A stretch of 64,000 nt of DNA from Rotaria sp. Silwood1 (GCA_905250075.1 CAJNOP010000003.1:880395-944394); one strand, 5' to 3'. Numbered from the stretch's first letter, positions 26,715 to 39,941 are shown. A program made the numbers and translations. Notes: generated by a model from the sequence alone, not told the origin.

Positions 26715-29700
26715 ATGCCTGGACGAAAAATTCGTGTGACTTCATATTCATCTTTATATATTATTGGTACTTCACTCACAAATCCAGCAACAAAAACTAT
26801 GAAAGGTAAAAATAGTAGATTATATATCTTCTTAATAATTATATGCTTTTCATTTGATAAAGAATCTCAATGTTATATTGAGATGATGTTCATATATATA
26901 TTTTGAAGTTCACTTTGAAATATCGCAAAGCTAACTAGTTGCATTTATAAGGTAACTCAATTTAAAGACCAAGGGCGACAATTATTTACGCTTTATAACA
27001 GCTTGTCGGAGACAGACTTTTTTCTAGCATACAAAGAAAAATGCCGGAGGTCACGCTTCGAATATTCTTAAAAAATTGACGTAATTCACCGTCAGCTGTC
27101 ATGATCATAAAATGTCCGTAACACACTAGAAAGTCTAAATGAATTACCAAAAAAATATCGAAAACTGAGATGAAAAAGAACCTAAAGAACTGACAGTTGT
27201 TATGTGCTTTTTTTCGTTGTATGTTAACAAGTCTAAAAATGAGATGTTAATGAGTCATATGTCTGATAACAGACGATGTTAGAATGGAAAAATGAAGGGC
27301 GTAGTTGTTTGTTGTCATCATGGTTGTAATTTGACATACGCTTTGGCTGCTATTCGTGCATTAAAGCGATCAATCTATCATTATTGTCAAATAATCAATT
27401 ATCGACCACGTGTATAGACCGACTAATAGAGTCTTCTATGACGACTCTAATGTGAAAAAAAGCAATATATTATACAAGGTCAATTTTTATACAGAGAAAA
27501 ACTCATGAATACAGAAATAAAAGAAAAGAAACAAGGAAGAAAAAGAAACTCAAGATTTCTTGCGAACGACTAAGTTCATTGATAAACAAAAATTGTCCTA
27601 ATTAGATTTTTACCTAGATCAATTTGCGTGTATATTCATTATATTCGTTAAAAATTAGTTGTATGTATGTTATTTTATTGAAGAATTAGCCGTAAGGCAA
27701 ATCCGATTGAAATCATTATTTTTGAACAGATAATGCATCAATTCATCGGAAGTTGATGATATAAATATTTGTTTCGGAAAAGAAAAATAGAGACAGAGAG
27801 AGAAAAAAAAAATGAAGACTGATGATGGTGTTTTGGTTGATAATTGAGAATATTCTCTTGTCTTCCTTCATTTGCTTTTGACACATTTGTGTATTTACAA
27901 TAGATATTACTGCTTTTATTTGCTTTTAGAAACTCCGATGTTGATGAAGATGAACGTATATTTCATTTCATTAACATCCGACTAATGTTAGAGTGATTCA
28001 AGCATTCCATTGACAAATAGATAAAGAAGTCTGGTTTTTACATCCATTTTTTTAAGTAAAAGACATAGACATTTAAAGAAAAAGCATGTATGTGTGTGTG
28101 CACATCTATACGTTTGCTGGAATGAAAACTGCATAAAAAAATGTTTCAAATCAGTGAAAATTTGGTTCAGGTTGAATTTTATCAAAACAATAGTGGTCAT
28201 TTTTTTATTAAATTAAATGATGATACAATGATTGCTGGTGTGATTTGTTTTCTTTTAGTTTTTTTTCCTCTTCTACGCTTTTTCTCTTTTTAATCATCAT
28301 AGATGTAAGAATTCGCTTTTCTTTCTTTTAGTGTCAGGAACAACAAGCACAAAACGACATCATCATCATCATCATCATCATCAGCATCAGCATCAGCATT
28401 CATCAAAAACGAACAAAACAGCAGCTGCAAGAGCAGCAGCAATGGTTAATCATGAAACTGGTAAGTTATAAAAAAAAAAACAACTAATTTTACTTTAGGA
28501 AAGATATAAAAAGAAAAACAATTGTTCGAGTCGATAAAAAGTAAAGATGAGAGAACAATAGAAACAAGAAAAGAAAAAGAAAAAGAAAAAGAAGAACTAA
28601 AAAGTTGGAGTATTCTTTCATTATTAACATAGAACATTTGGCAATATCTGGTTTATTTCATGACTTTCTGCTTTAAACTCAAAAGTAAGCATTCATGAAA
28701 ATATTGAAGTAACTAAAAGTTTAGATATTAGAAAGCAAAAGAAAAAAAATATATAGATAGTGAATATCAATTATTGTGTTCCTTTCAAAAAAAAAAGAAA
28801 TATGTTGCTTTCTCATCGATGACATTTATGACAAAAGATAAAATCCATATGATGTCTTTACATATGAATATACATTAGCATAGTAGTCTCATATTTTCTG
28901 TAGTCTAACACATCTTCTGTGTGTTTTTTCCTATTTTCCTCTTTCTCTATGTTAGGTATCTAGCATTCGAAGATGAGTTGTTTTCTATCTTCTATTCCTT
29001 CTTGCTGTACTCATATAGTACGCAGTATCTGTTGTCAGTTGTTTTCTTCGTTTATATGTCCATTAGTTAATCTAACTTGTTACAAAAAAGGAGTTTCTTT
29101 TATGTGAATCACAAAAAAAACTAGCAACGACATTTTTGGGTAAATAACTTTTTCTATATATGTTTGTTTACTAATTAACCACTCATAAGTAGAAAAATTT
29201 CTAAAAGAATTGTACATATATACATTTGTTTCGCTTGATTATAATCGACTTGTATATAAATTTACACACGCACACAGACAGATATATATATGTAATATTA
29301 CTATCATTATATCGTAATGTTATTATCAGAGAATCTGTCACCGATCTTCTCAAGCAAATCAAAATCGAGTGATAGCACTGATAATGGTGGAATCAGTAGT
29401 GGAAGAATTTCGCATGAAACTATTGAACACGATGTTAACAATTTATCTAATATGAATAATCTACCAGCAGCAAATGCATTTGAAGCATTACAAGTCAGTA
29501 GTGATAGGTAAGTAATTCTTTATCTAAACCATATAAGATATACTAAGATCTGTTTTTGTTTCTATTGGTTTTGACAAAAGACGAAAGATGTTAGATTCTT
29601 GTTTTTGTTCTAAAACTAGAATATGGTATGCTATTTTTTCTTCACCTAAGAGAGTAATTATCTATGACCTATATGTATTGCAAAATAGATAATGTAATGT

Positions 29701-32700
29701 GCAAACAAGTAAATCTCTTGGAAGACACTTGAGTATCTGTGTTGAGTCATATTCTATTTTTAAAACAAACTTACTTACATATTGTTTTAAGTATATTTAT
29801 AACAATGAAAGCATAGACTGATGTCAAATAATCGAAGTATTACATTACATTTTCTTTTCTATTGTTTTTTTTTTCTCATGTAGATTACGAACAATAATTG
29901 CTGCTCTTCATTGCAATATACTTATAAGAAAAGCTGATTTAGTGCGTAATTTAGATTACGCTGCTAACGTTCTTGATGCTGCTCATCAAGATGAAACTCG
30001 GTAAGTTTGATTAGTTTTTTTCATATCATCTTTTTCGTAGAACCCCTTTACTTGAACTATGTGCAAAATCCTTATATATCATCACAGAAAAAAACAGCGA
30101 TCTACTCCGGTAGCACCTATACGGCGGTAAGCGCATGAGATATGTACGCTCATTATCGTACACTAATCATCACATAAACAGCACTTCAACCTTCCACTAA
30201 CCACCATGATCACAAGTATTTAAATAACAAAAGAAAATCATAATGCTTGATTTTTTTTTCCTGCACCTATAATAATTCAAATTAAAATCTCTTTTCTTCC
30301 TATCAATAATCACATATATACACAATGTTATGATTTTTATCAATTGCACTTTGATTTGACATACATTTGAATTTAAAAATCATAAGACAAGAAAAAAAAA
30401 CACAACTTTCTTTGCTGTGAATAATATCTATATATATATATATTTCCAAATACCATAGAATAGCATCAATGCAAATATGGTATTTGGATAAGCTACTTTG
30501 CTTTTCTTTTTCTTTTTTTGTAATCAAGATCTACCGCATGATCATTCATGGTTTTTTTCTATTCCGTTTTTTTGTTTTTTTAATTCATACATTTATTCTA
30601 GCATGCTTTTATTCTTCTTCTTTTCTATTCTCAAAGACCAATTGCAATATTTTGATTAGAATTTCGTCTTTTGACACCAACTATCATCAACAATATTAAG
30701 AACATCTTTACATTGACGTTTGATATATATATAACTAAAAAAAAGACAACCGTCCGCGATAATTGTCATGTCAGCAATACGTTAAAAGTGGGGAAAAGAG
30801 AAAGTTTTTTTTATATAGCTGAATAAATATTACTAAAAAAAAAAAAAAAAAGAAAAGAAGAAGAAATGAAAGCAAAAGATATTCATTTTGATGTGTGTTT
30901 ACGTCAGATATATTCTTTTTTTGTTTTTTTATATTCTATAGACGACTTATGGAAGAAGACGATGGTGCATTATCAGAAATGGAACCAGATTCTGTACCAA
31001 ATGAAGTACGAGATTGGTTAACAATGACATTTACACGATCAATGTCAACATTAAAACGACGGCCATCAGATAAACCAAAATTTAAAAGTGTTGCACAAGC
31101 AATTCGTGCAGGAATCATGGTTGATAGGTGCGTCACAGATATATTCTTATTTTTCTTTAATTTGATGAGATATGAAGAGATGAAAAGAAAAAAGAAAAAG
31201 GAATTTTGATAGATCATAAATCATACATATCTATGTTAGCAAAAAAATGATTGTTTTTATTATTGTGTGTTGCAGCTGTTCCAGGTATGACTTAAGCAGT
31301 CGCTCTAATTCTAGATGCAGTCCGCATTTTTTGTCGTATACTTTAAATGTTTCTTATTCTATTTTTCTATTGCTATATACTTCTCTTTTCCTATTTTTTC
31401 CTGTTTTCACCATACTTTTCTTCTAATCACCCTTTATCAGGATTGTAAAAAAATGGACTCTACATGTTAAACTAAAGGTATGAATATAATAGTAATAATA
31501 ATATACTAAGAAATATTTAAAGGAAAAAAAACCAGGCATGATATGCCAGTTTTGGTTTGATAATGTGCATGTTTACCCTCCTGATTTGGGTCTGACGCTC
31601 GCATTGGCATCCATTGTTTTGTGTATGTTTTCTAGGTACCTGAGACGCCTGTCTATCGACATTAAATTTAAGGTATTTTAATCATCATGGTTGATTATAT
31701 CATTCCAATATCCTATACTATTCTTTCTTTCATCTGAGTTCCTTATATCAAATTAGATAGTTTGTTTTTGTTCAATACTTTCTTTTCCTTTCTTTCTTTC
31801 TTTCTTTCAAAAAGTCTATGTACGAGCTTCTTTGTGACGCACACTTAACATTCACGCATAACTTTGCAAAACACACACACTTACACATATTTACATACAC
31901 TATTTAATAGTAGTTATCAATATGTTTTGTTATTATCAATACACGCTAGCTGGCTATATAGTGCACATATACAAAAAAACAAAAAGAAAAGAAAAAAAGA
32001 CTAAAATCCCTTTAGAATATATCGACAAAATACTTCAACTTACAGTGATCTATTTCATCAAGTAAGTTGGTCAATAGTCAGGCAAAATAAGATAAACCTT
32101 TTGTCTTTTTTTTTCTTCCCATGGTTTTTTTTTTGTTTGCACGAATGCAATAAATGTGCCTGCTTTCAATGTTGTTTTAATATGTTAATGTTAGATTATC
32201 ATAGAATGAAAATTATTTATTGATCAGATATTTTCTTTTGTTTTTGTTTATACATAGACAATCAATGAATGGACATTTGATGTTTTTTCTGTTAATGAAT
32301 TTACAAATGGTCAATGTTTACGTTATATTGGATTTGAACTTATGCAACGTTATAATTTACCAAATAAACTTCATGTAGAAAGGTTTTTTTAAATCTAAAA
32401 TAGAATAATCTTATTCTATTTATAGATTTCTTTAACTGCTCTACAAAATTTTCTGGAACAAATGGAAAGTGGTTATAGTAAATATCGAAATCCATATCAT
32501 AATTTAATTCATGCAGCTGATGTTTTACAAACAACATATCAAATCATTTATAATTCTGGTCTCATGGTAGAGGTTAACGCAGTTTTATTGTCTTCTTTTG
32601 CTTTGTATAGTTTGTTAATCCAAAAAAAAAATTTTTATTTTTTTTTTCTGCTTTTTGTGTAATCATGTATGATGTTTTGTTTTTCTTTATTTCCCTATTT

Positions 32701-35700
32701 ATTCTCAGTATTGATACTGAAATCTACGTGATTCTTTTTTTCTTTTTCTTCTTCGTTATTAGAATTGGTTAAGTGATCATGAATTATTCGCAATGTTTAT
32801 TGCGGCTATCGTACATGATTTTGAACATACAGGAACATCAAATAATTTTCATATTCAGTCAAGGTAATATTATATTCAATTTTAATTCATAGAAAACAAA
32901 AAAAATGAGTTCAGAGTAACTTGCTACCAGTTTTTCACAGAAATCTTCGAGTATTTTATGAGTTTTTTTGCTTTTGACTACAAAATGTTTCTAAGTATTC
33001 CATCAGCCAACTTGTAGATGGATATTTTCATAGAATACTATAGAAATCGAACAGACACCTGGCAGCTACTTGTGTACGGACGAGAAAAGTTCTCTAACTG
33101 ATAAATTGCTTTTGAATCAAAGCTTTGCGCATTATATAGAGCCAAATAAGCTATGAATATTCTGCAAAAAACCCTGCACTCAGCCTATGATTACGGAGAT
33201 TACTACACTTGTGTGTCGCTTTTCTGGATGAATAATCACAGAAAAATTGATTTTCGAATTTTCACTTGCAACTTGGTATGCAAACGGAACTTAGCGGGAA
33301 TAGTTTATTGGGAAAGTTTCAAATCTTTTGATTTTATTCTTTCTTGCAATAAGAACATAAAAACTATTAGTTTATATGAACCATGTAAAAGACACACTAT
33401 TAACATAATTATATCTTAGGATAGGAATAGTGATAAGTCATGAAACATTTACGAAGAACTATTCTCATTAAGACCTATGTTTATGGAATATTTTAAGTCA
33501 AAGTTCGAAAGATTAGTTTTTCTGGTAACCTGAAAGGAACATGGCATCAATGTAAAAAAATAGTGTAAAAATGTAGTATCTCCACAGAAACAAAGCTAAT
33601 GACGCAAACTCTCTTCACAATATTCAAAGCTCTGGTAGATCAACATAATGCACATAGTCTCGACTCAATGTCATTTCTCAATTGAAGAAGTTTCCTAATC
33701 AGTACATTCATTAGAGAAAGATTATTTGTTTGGGAGACTTTTGCTTAAGTTAACTGGATTTTAGGACTGAAGGTTCAGCGTTTTTTTGGCAATTGATGAG
33801 TAATAAAATACGGAAGAAAAACGAAATTTTTTTCAAGAGTGAAGGTTCCTTCCTGAATAATTATTGTATTGAATCAAAGAAAATTTCCTCGACTGAAAAA
33901 TACTTTTCTCGAATAGTCCATAAATAGAATATTTAATTAAAAAAAAAAATTTCTCTACATTGATCTAAGCGATTCAGGATTTTATTTCTATGTATTAAGT
34001 TCATTTTCATTTTTGAGGAATTAATTAGAAATAAGAAAGTAGAATATCATTTTTTTAAATAAGATTATCAGTTGCAACATAGATATTCAAAGAAAAGATT
34101 GCAGCTAATGCTATTGAAAAAAAAAACATTATTAGAATTATAATGTAGAAATAAATTTGTACATGAAAATGAAATCAGTATTCTATTAATATGAAATTTC
34201 AAAAAATTTGCACTAAGAAATTATTCAATAAACTTAATATCAATTACAAAACAATAAAATAAATCAAATTGGACATAAAAAATAATAAATATTTTCTTTT
34301 AATAAAAACAATTTAATATGTTTAGGTCTGATGTCGCCTTAATATACAATGATCGAGCTGTACTTGAAAATCATCATGTAAGTGCAGCATTCCGATTAAT
34401 GCGACAAGATGAATACAATATAATATCAGAATTTACATCGGAGGAATATAAGTATGAGCAAAAAATTATTTTTTTTTGTTATTTGTATTATTTCTTGATG
34501 CTTTTAAGGAATTTTCGACACATTGTTATTGAAATGGTGCTCGCAACAGATATGAGTTGTCATTTTACACAATTAAAAACCATGAGAAGTCTTTTAAGTA
34601 TGCCAGAAAAGTAAGTTTATAAATATAAATATATATATAGATTACATCTACGCCAATTAGTCGCAATACTGAAAAGCAATCAGCAGAAACAGAATTTTCT
34701 TAGCACTATGGGGAAATAACTTAGAGAGTTTCAGATGAAAGCATGCCTCTGGCTTTCAGCTGCCACGCGGTAAATTCAATAGCCTGATATCATTTTAACA
34801 ATTATGACTAGCTGTAGCTATGTATAGAAAACCAGCCGCATGCTAAGTTCTTGCGCTTTCGATATACACTACCTATCATAAGAGTAGATGTATGTCATAA
34901 TGTAGTCATCGGATGGATGATCCGAGATGAATAGTTGTTAATGAATTGTCCAAGATCATTTCATGGCTGGTAGTATTTAGATTTGTACACAGTACCTTCT
35001 AACTACGTATCGAACAACGTAGCCTTTTGGTCATGACGACTGAGGTTCAGAAAATAACTGATAGTCTATTCAAGGAGGAGAAACATTAGATATGAGTATC
35101 AATATAAGTGCTTAATGAACTCTGCTCATTGAATATGAAGACTTATATACGAGAGTAAGTAGTAGTTGCTTTAAAAGAGCTTCTGTTTACTGCAGTTGTT
35201 GCTATTCAACAATGAATATAGTTTTTGTCTTTTCATAAAATTTCAATAAATTCAAAATGTACATGTTAATACATTGATTTATCATTTACACCTGAGACCA
35301 TCCACAAATCTATGTTATAGGAGTCATTAAATCTCATATCTGCCAGTAAAACTTCGTGAGATGTAAAATAGGAACCATGATCAATTCTATATTGCGACTA
35401 ATTGTCCATTTCTCATAAATATTATTTTTAAGAAATTCAATTTATTTTTAACATAGTATTGAAAAAGCTAAAGCATTAGCACTTATACTTCATTGTGCTG
35501 ATATAAGTCATCCTGGTAAACCATGGGATATTCATCATACGTGGACACAATCTTTAATGGAAGAATTTTTTAAACAAGGTGAAAAAGAAAAAGACCTTGG
35601 TTTACCTTGTTCACCATTATGTGATCGAGATAATACACTTGTTGCTGAATCTCAAATTGGTAAATATTTTGAATTAATGATTTTATATTTTCTTATTGTT

Positions 35701-36202
35701 TTCGTTGTGTTTTTGTGTGAAAGGTTTTATTCAATATATTGTTGAACCATCATTTATTGTTGTCGGTGATATGTTAGAAAAGGTTCTTAAATCGCTTGTT
35801 GCTGCTGATTCTGAACTTTTATCACCATCGATACCAAATAGAAGTTTGACTTCATCACCAGCACCATCAGCTGAATCATCAATTGAATCAAGTTTTCAAC
35901 ATGATGAACAAAATGGGTAAAGAAAAACAAAGTTTTAAACTCAAAAAAAAAAAAAAAAATTCTTTTAGACATGAAAGAAAATTACCGTCATCAATGACAA
36001 CACCAATACCTCGATCAACTATTGTGCGAAGACCATGGATTGATTATCTTAAATCAAATCGAGAGCGATGGGTACAAGAAGCAGGTTAAATAAAATATAA
36101 GAACTTATTTTCAAAAAAAAAAAAAAAATTCAACTTTTTTTTTGTTTTATAGAAGAAGAAAGACGTCGAAAACAATTAAATGTTATTGAAGAAGAACCAT
36201 AA
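26715..36202 (+). CDS. PDE1: Ca2+/calmodulin-dependent cyclic nucleotide phosphodiesterase (PDE1 family)
   Basis: Hydrolyses cAMP/cGMP to 5'-nucleotides in the cytoplasm; PDE1 enzymes are activated by Ca2+-calmodulin through N-terminal segments. Exons: 26715-26805, 28332-28460, 29330-29507, 29884-30000, 30942-31127, then one of 31441-31477 or 31636-31672, then 32258-32374, 32426-32566, 32763-32863, 34326-34451, 34509-34610, 35457-35659, 35724-35916, 35969-36084, 36153-36202. All phases agree; the product is about 628 aa. The regulatory block matches PDE1 (DAAHQDETRRLMEEDD, then VPNEVRDWLTMTFTRSMS). Catalytic residues present: H310 and H314 (YHNLIHAADV), H350-D351 and H354 (HDFEHTGTSNN), D457 (ADISHP) and the substrate-selecting Q508 (AESQIGFI); their spacing equals that of mammalian PDE1. 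The N-terminus (first three exons) is unlike mammalian PDE1 and carries a histidine run; the first exon is the least certain, and alternative starts are common in PDE1. After the catalytic domain comes a short serine-rich and basic tail. Confidence 0.92.
28332..28460 (+). other. PDE1: PDE1 exon encoding a histidine-rich linker
   Basis: A (CAT)n/(CAG CAT)n tract at about 28359-28399 encodes eight histidines followed by alternating Gln-His. The exon keeps phase 1 at both ends (129 nt), so it can be included or skipped without a frameshift. Low-complexity linker upstream of the calmodulin-responsive region; no known function assigned. Confidence 0.6.
31276..31284 (+). other. PDE1: Possible 9-nt microexon of PDE1
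   Basis: The nine bases CTGTTCCAG are framed by a good acceptor (GTTGCAG) and a good donor (GTATGA). Inclusion after exon 5 would preserve the reading frame and insert three residues. The motif could also be chance, since no other coding context supports it. Confidence 0.25.
31441..31477 (+). other. PDE1: PDE1 alternative exon a (37 nt)
   Basis: Bounded by TTTATCAG and GTATGA, it adds R-IVKKWTLHVKLK between the regulatory and catalytic parts. It has the same length and phase as the exon at 31636-31672. Including both would break the frame, so the two appear mutually exclusive. Confidence 0.7.
31636..31672 (+). other. PDE1: PDE1 alternative exon b (37 nt)
   Basis: Bounded by TTTTCTAG and GTATTT, it adds R-YLRRLSIDIKFK at the same point as exon a. 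The two peptides share the pattern of hydrophobic and basic residues and end in K-(L/F)-K, consistent with exon duplication. Confidence 0.7.
32864..34325 (+). other. PDE1 intron inside the catalytic domain, nothing recognised
   Basis: A 1.46-kb intron separating ...NNFHIQSR from SDVALIYND. A short open frame at 33153-33419 has no similarity to a known family that I can see and lacks exon-like codon use. Confidence 0.5.
34654..35404. mobile_element. Possible terminal-inverted-repeat element F in a PDE1 intron
   Basis: The 15-mer CAATTAGTCGCAATA at 34654-34668 recurs exactly inverted at 35390-35404. The interval (751 nt) fills almost the whole 846-nt intron. It has a more even base composition than the surrounding introns and no coding capacity. 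No longer arm pairing or clear target duplication was seen, so it may be a short-TIR MITE or a chance pair. Confidence 0.4.
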
Positions 36203-38665
36203 ACGAAAACTTTCTTCGAAATCTTATAACATTCCATATTGACGTGCTCATACATATTTTTTTTTTGTTACTGTGCGATTTATCAATTATGGTTATCGAA
36301 CATTTCGATAAATAAGAACAGTGTAATTGTCAATAATTATATATATATATACATATACATGTATATATCTATGTGTGTGTAAATATTTTTATGTTCTTAT
36401 CCTGCCTACACGAAAAAAAAAAGATTTAGTTTTGCTTCAGTGATGCTTTTGTTTTTTTTCTCTGTCTTTCTGCTAATGTTTATCAAATTTAGTTAACAAT
36501 ATGTTTTTATAGTAAAGTGTTTTATGTTTGATTTGATTCGTTTGTTAAGAGCAAGAATATTGAATATTTATTTATTTATTCATTTATTTATTCTAACAAG
36601 TCATGGAAATAGTTTTGATGTTTTCTAAATCTTTTATTGAATTTAATTCAATAGATTTCATATTGAATGATTTGAAAACTATGGATAAAATTTAATAATC
36701 AATTAAGTACAATTATGTATGAATAGTTTAGATTTTTATTTCAGTTTTTTTGTCTTGTTTGAATTTATATTAATCAAAAAAACTATGATTTTTGTTGGAA
36801 ATACAAAGTTTTAAATCAAAACTTTATGTTAAATAATATGAAGGATTCGTTAGCTACATATGATTGATCAAAAACTTTAAAGTTTAAATTGATAAAACAT
36901 CAATTGATTCTGTTACTGTTAGTTAATTTAACTTAGATTTCATTTAGATGTTTTTTGATAAACTCTGTAGCTGATTTAGACTTGCAAATGTGAGAATAAA
37001 TATTGAATCAATTTCTTGAACAAACAAATAGACATGTGTCAACGCAAGATTTGAAATATACCGGCTGCTTTTAAGTTGTTAAAAGAAAAGCTTGAAATCA
37101 AACATCAAATGATCCAATTTATGTAAGATAATGCGAAAACCATGAAGACTAAATTCTATGACTGTTGTAACAATATCGATAGTCTTTTAAAACATACTCT
37201 GCAAAAGGTCGTAATCTTTCGTCATACAAGAGTTCTAACTTTTCAGATGAGCCCTAATTTTTGTTTATTGGAACAATGTAAAAAGTGGGATAATGAAACG
37301 AATTCGCAATTGGATAGACCTTTAAAACAGCCTCATGTTCTAATGCCTAAATCAAAATAATACTATAATGGCGGCTACAAAAGGACCTTCAACATTTAAC
37401 CTGATGATGCTCGAGTAGATTTACTTCTTTTGATATTTCTGTTGTTGCTTAAGTATTCTCTATCCGATGTGTCATGTACTCTGGACTGTCTAGAGTCAGA
37501 GTAGGTAACATAGTAAAAAATTTTAGTATAATGCCCTGCAATCCAGTCGAGTAATTTTCCTCAATGCGTATTCGTACTTGCGAGCTTAGTTCGATATGTT
37601 GAATGTGGAAAAACAATTGATAAGTTGAATCTGAATATGATTTCATACTCGAACCCTAATTGATAGTTACATAGATGCTGTTAGCAAATCTTGATTCTAA
37701 TTGATCAAAATTGTGTTTTTTTTTACAGGTGTCAATGTGAAAAACTGTTTGATCATGTTGTTATACAATAGAATAATTGACATTAATAAAACTAGATTTT
37801 TTAAATATTTATGATAAGTTGCATATCAGCAATAAAGTTGATTCAAAATGTAGCGATCCACCGTCATGATGAAAAATGCATAGATGTATTTGCTTGTATA
37901 TTCACAATTATTGCATATAACTTGGTATTGCTGTTAACTTCAGTGTCATCAATAACTGGAAAAAGTCTAGGATATTGATTCATAAGGTTGATTAACAAAA
38001 TTCTCATCAAAGCATGATTGATTCTTTATTTCTATCCGATAAAATCGATCTATATCGTTTTAGTAAGACGTTTCTCAGCACTTCAATCTAACTGAATTTA
38101 TTACGTTCAATAATTAGAAACAACGAATCCAACTCCAGTAATCGCATCGTAATTTGCTTCCTTTAATATTTCATCTTAATATGGTATCGTATATGGTCGT
38201 ATCTATGTCGTATTTTTATTCAACGCAGGTCTGAAACATAGTCTAGGTTGCGATAAAATACGATGCAGAAACTACCAATATTTTACCATTCACAATCGTA
38301 TATGCACCCAAATATGTCCGATCGCAGTAATTACACTTTTCACATAAGTGTTTTCTAACATAACCTTCACATGATCACCGGCTAGCAACGTTCAATCTAA
38401 ATAGCATTCCTAAATTTTTGTTTCAAGGTGTTAGCGCCATCTATATTTCTTAAATGTTCAAATATTCAGAAAAATTACATTAACATTTATCAGAAAACAT
38501 GAAAGACTCCATTTATTTAAAAAAAATTATTTAAGCTCAATAAAATTTTCTTCAACATAACAAGAAAAACTGCGGGTCTTTGTTTCATGTTCAGTCATTG
38601 TTATTTCTTGATTTTTTTTTCTCATACATTCACTGTGTCGTTCTCTTTCTTTCAATATCAGAACT
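36203..38665. other. Intergenic region downstream of PDE1
   Basis: Contains the PDE1 3' UTR and the upstream region of the next gene. Simple repeats near 36340-36380 (TA/CA/GT) and 36565-36595 (ATTT). A frame at 37142-37360 is open for 72 codons but shows no recognisable domain. The last bases (TATCAG, ending 38661) look like a splice acceptor 4 nt before the next ATG. No gene recognised. Confidence 0.45.
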
Positions 38666-39941
38666 ATGGATTCCACAAATATTATAATTCCATTTGATTA
38701 TCCATTTGCTATTTTGGGTAATATAAATTCTTTTCGTCCTTGGTTTTTCTTCGTCTAAACACAACTATATCTTTTAGAACATCGTCATAATTCTGATCCA
38801 AATAATAAACTTGTTTATGCTGTTGCGGATGGTCAATATACATATGGTCCACTTTCATTATATCAATATCATAATGATGAAAAATATTCGAAAACGTATA
38901 CGAAAATTTTCTATTTTTTCATTTCAAATAAATTTTTGTTTTTTTTTTTCTAGAATTCGAAGCGATGAATTACCACCATCATTACCATGCAAAGTAAAAA
39001 ATAAATTATGAATTTGTTTTATTTTGATTAGTTTATTTTTATTGAATAAAGGAATATTATATAGTTGAATCAGGTTTCTCAACTGATGATGCCATTGAAA
39101 TAGTTGATGAAAATCGTGGACTTATTTATGTCAAAGAAATTATATTCACCGATGATGAGAATGATGAATCTATTGTAACGATTGATCAAGAGCCTGAACA
39201 AGGTTTGTTTTTTTTTTGTTGAGTCTAATTTCATTACATATAAAGAAAATTTTTGGTTTTAGTTCACATGAAAGAACTTTTTAAAGAAATGGCTGAATGT
39301 AAAAATGAAATTCGAAGTCTTAAATCAATTGTAAGTTATAATTGATTTTACTAAATAATAAAAACATTCCTTTTTCTTTTCCTTCTTTTTCAGGTTTTAT
39401 CCGAAAATCGTTTTATTAAACGTCGATCAACTTCAACAGGTAAATAAATTCATAAGAATAATATTATTTTTTTTTATTTTACTAAATCTTATTCTTCTAT
39501 TTAGATTCACCTGGTTTTCGAAATATAGAAAATAATTCTAAATGGATTCGTGGTGGTGCTGGTAATCGTTCAGCTAATACTGGACATATGTCCGATGATG
39601 GTGGTATATCAACACCTTTACGTTATAAGAAAACAACAACTGGTATTCGTAAACCACAACAAGTACAATCATCAATTGTTCAACGTAGTGTATCAACAAC
39701 ATTATCAAATAAAAATGTTTTAACACCATTAAGAAATAAAACAACAATGTCATCAGTAACAGCAAAATATACAACACCAATGAGTACAACAATATCAACG
39801 AACAAAAGAGTTGTTTTAAAAAATGTTAAATCATCTGGTTATGGACAATATACAACAATTAATAATACAACAACAACTATTAAAAAACAACAACAACAAT
39901 TACCTGCAGTTGCTACACCTGGAAGATCGTTTAGAAAATAA
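38666..39941 (+). CDS. Conserved-looking 303-aa protein of unknown family
   Basis: Seven exons in consistent phase: 38666-38717, 38778-38895, 38954-38993, 39052-39202, 39263-39330, 39394-39439, 39505-39941, giving 912 nt. Introns are only 58-65 nt. I do not recognise the family. The first two thirds look ordered: an N-terminal aromatic-rich region (VYAVADGQYTYGPLSLY), an acidic strand-rich part (GFSTDDAIEIVDENRGLIYV), then a short amphipathic helix (MKELFKEMAECKNEIRSLKS) that could be a coiled coil. The last ~145 residues are basic, T/S-rich and probably disordered, with repeated (S/T)TPLR(Y/N)K-like segments. No signal peptide or membrane segment. The start is the first ATG, 4 nt after a likely splice acceptor. 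Confidence 0.72.

Noticed and set aside
27930-27956. A short segment after TGCTTTTAG with an in-frame ATG-rich peptide, a possible extra PDE1 exon
   Set aside because: Length does not preserve the frame between exons 26805 and 28332, which join directly in phase.
32900-33080. Weak inverted similarity within the PDE1 intron (CTTGCTACCAG versus CTGGCAGCTACTTG)
   Set aside because: About half the positions mismatch and no termini can be defined.
33153-33419. An 88-codon open frame in a PDE1 intron
   Set aside because: No domain, codon use unlike the neighbouring exons, and flanked by sequence that must be spliced out to keep the PDE1 catalytic domain intact.
37142-37360. A 72-codon open frame in the region after PDE1
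   Set aside because: No recognisable domain, no splice partners in phase, no similarity visible to transposon proteins.
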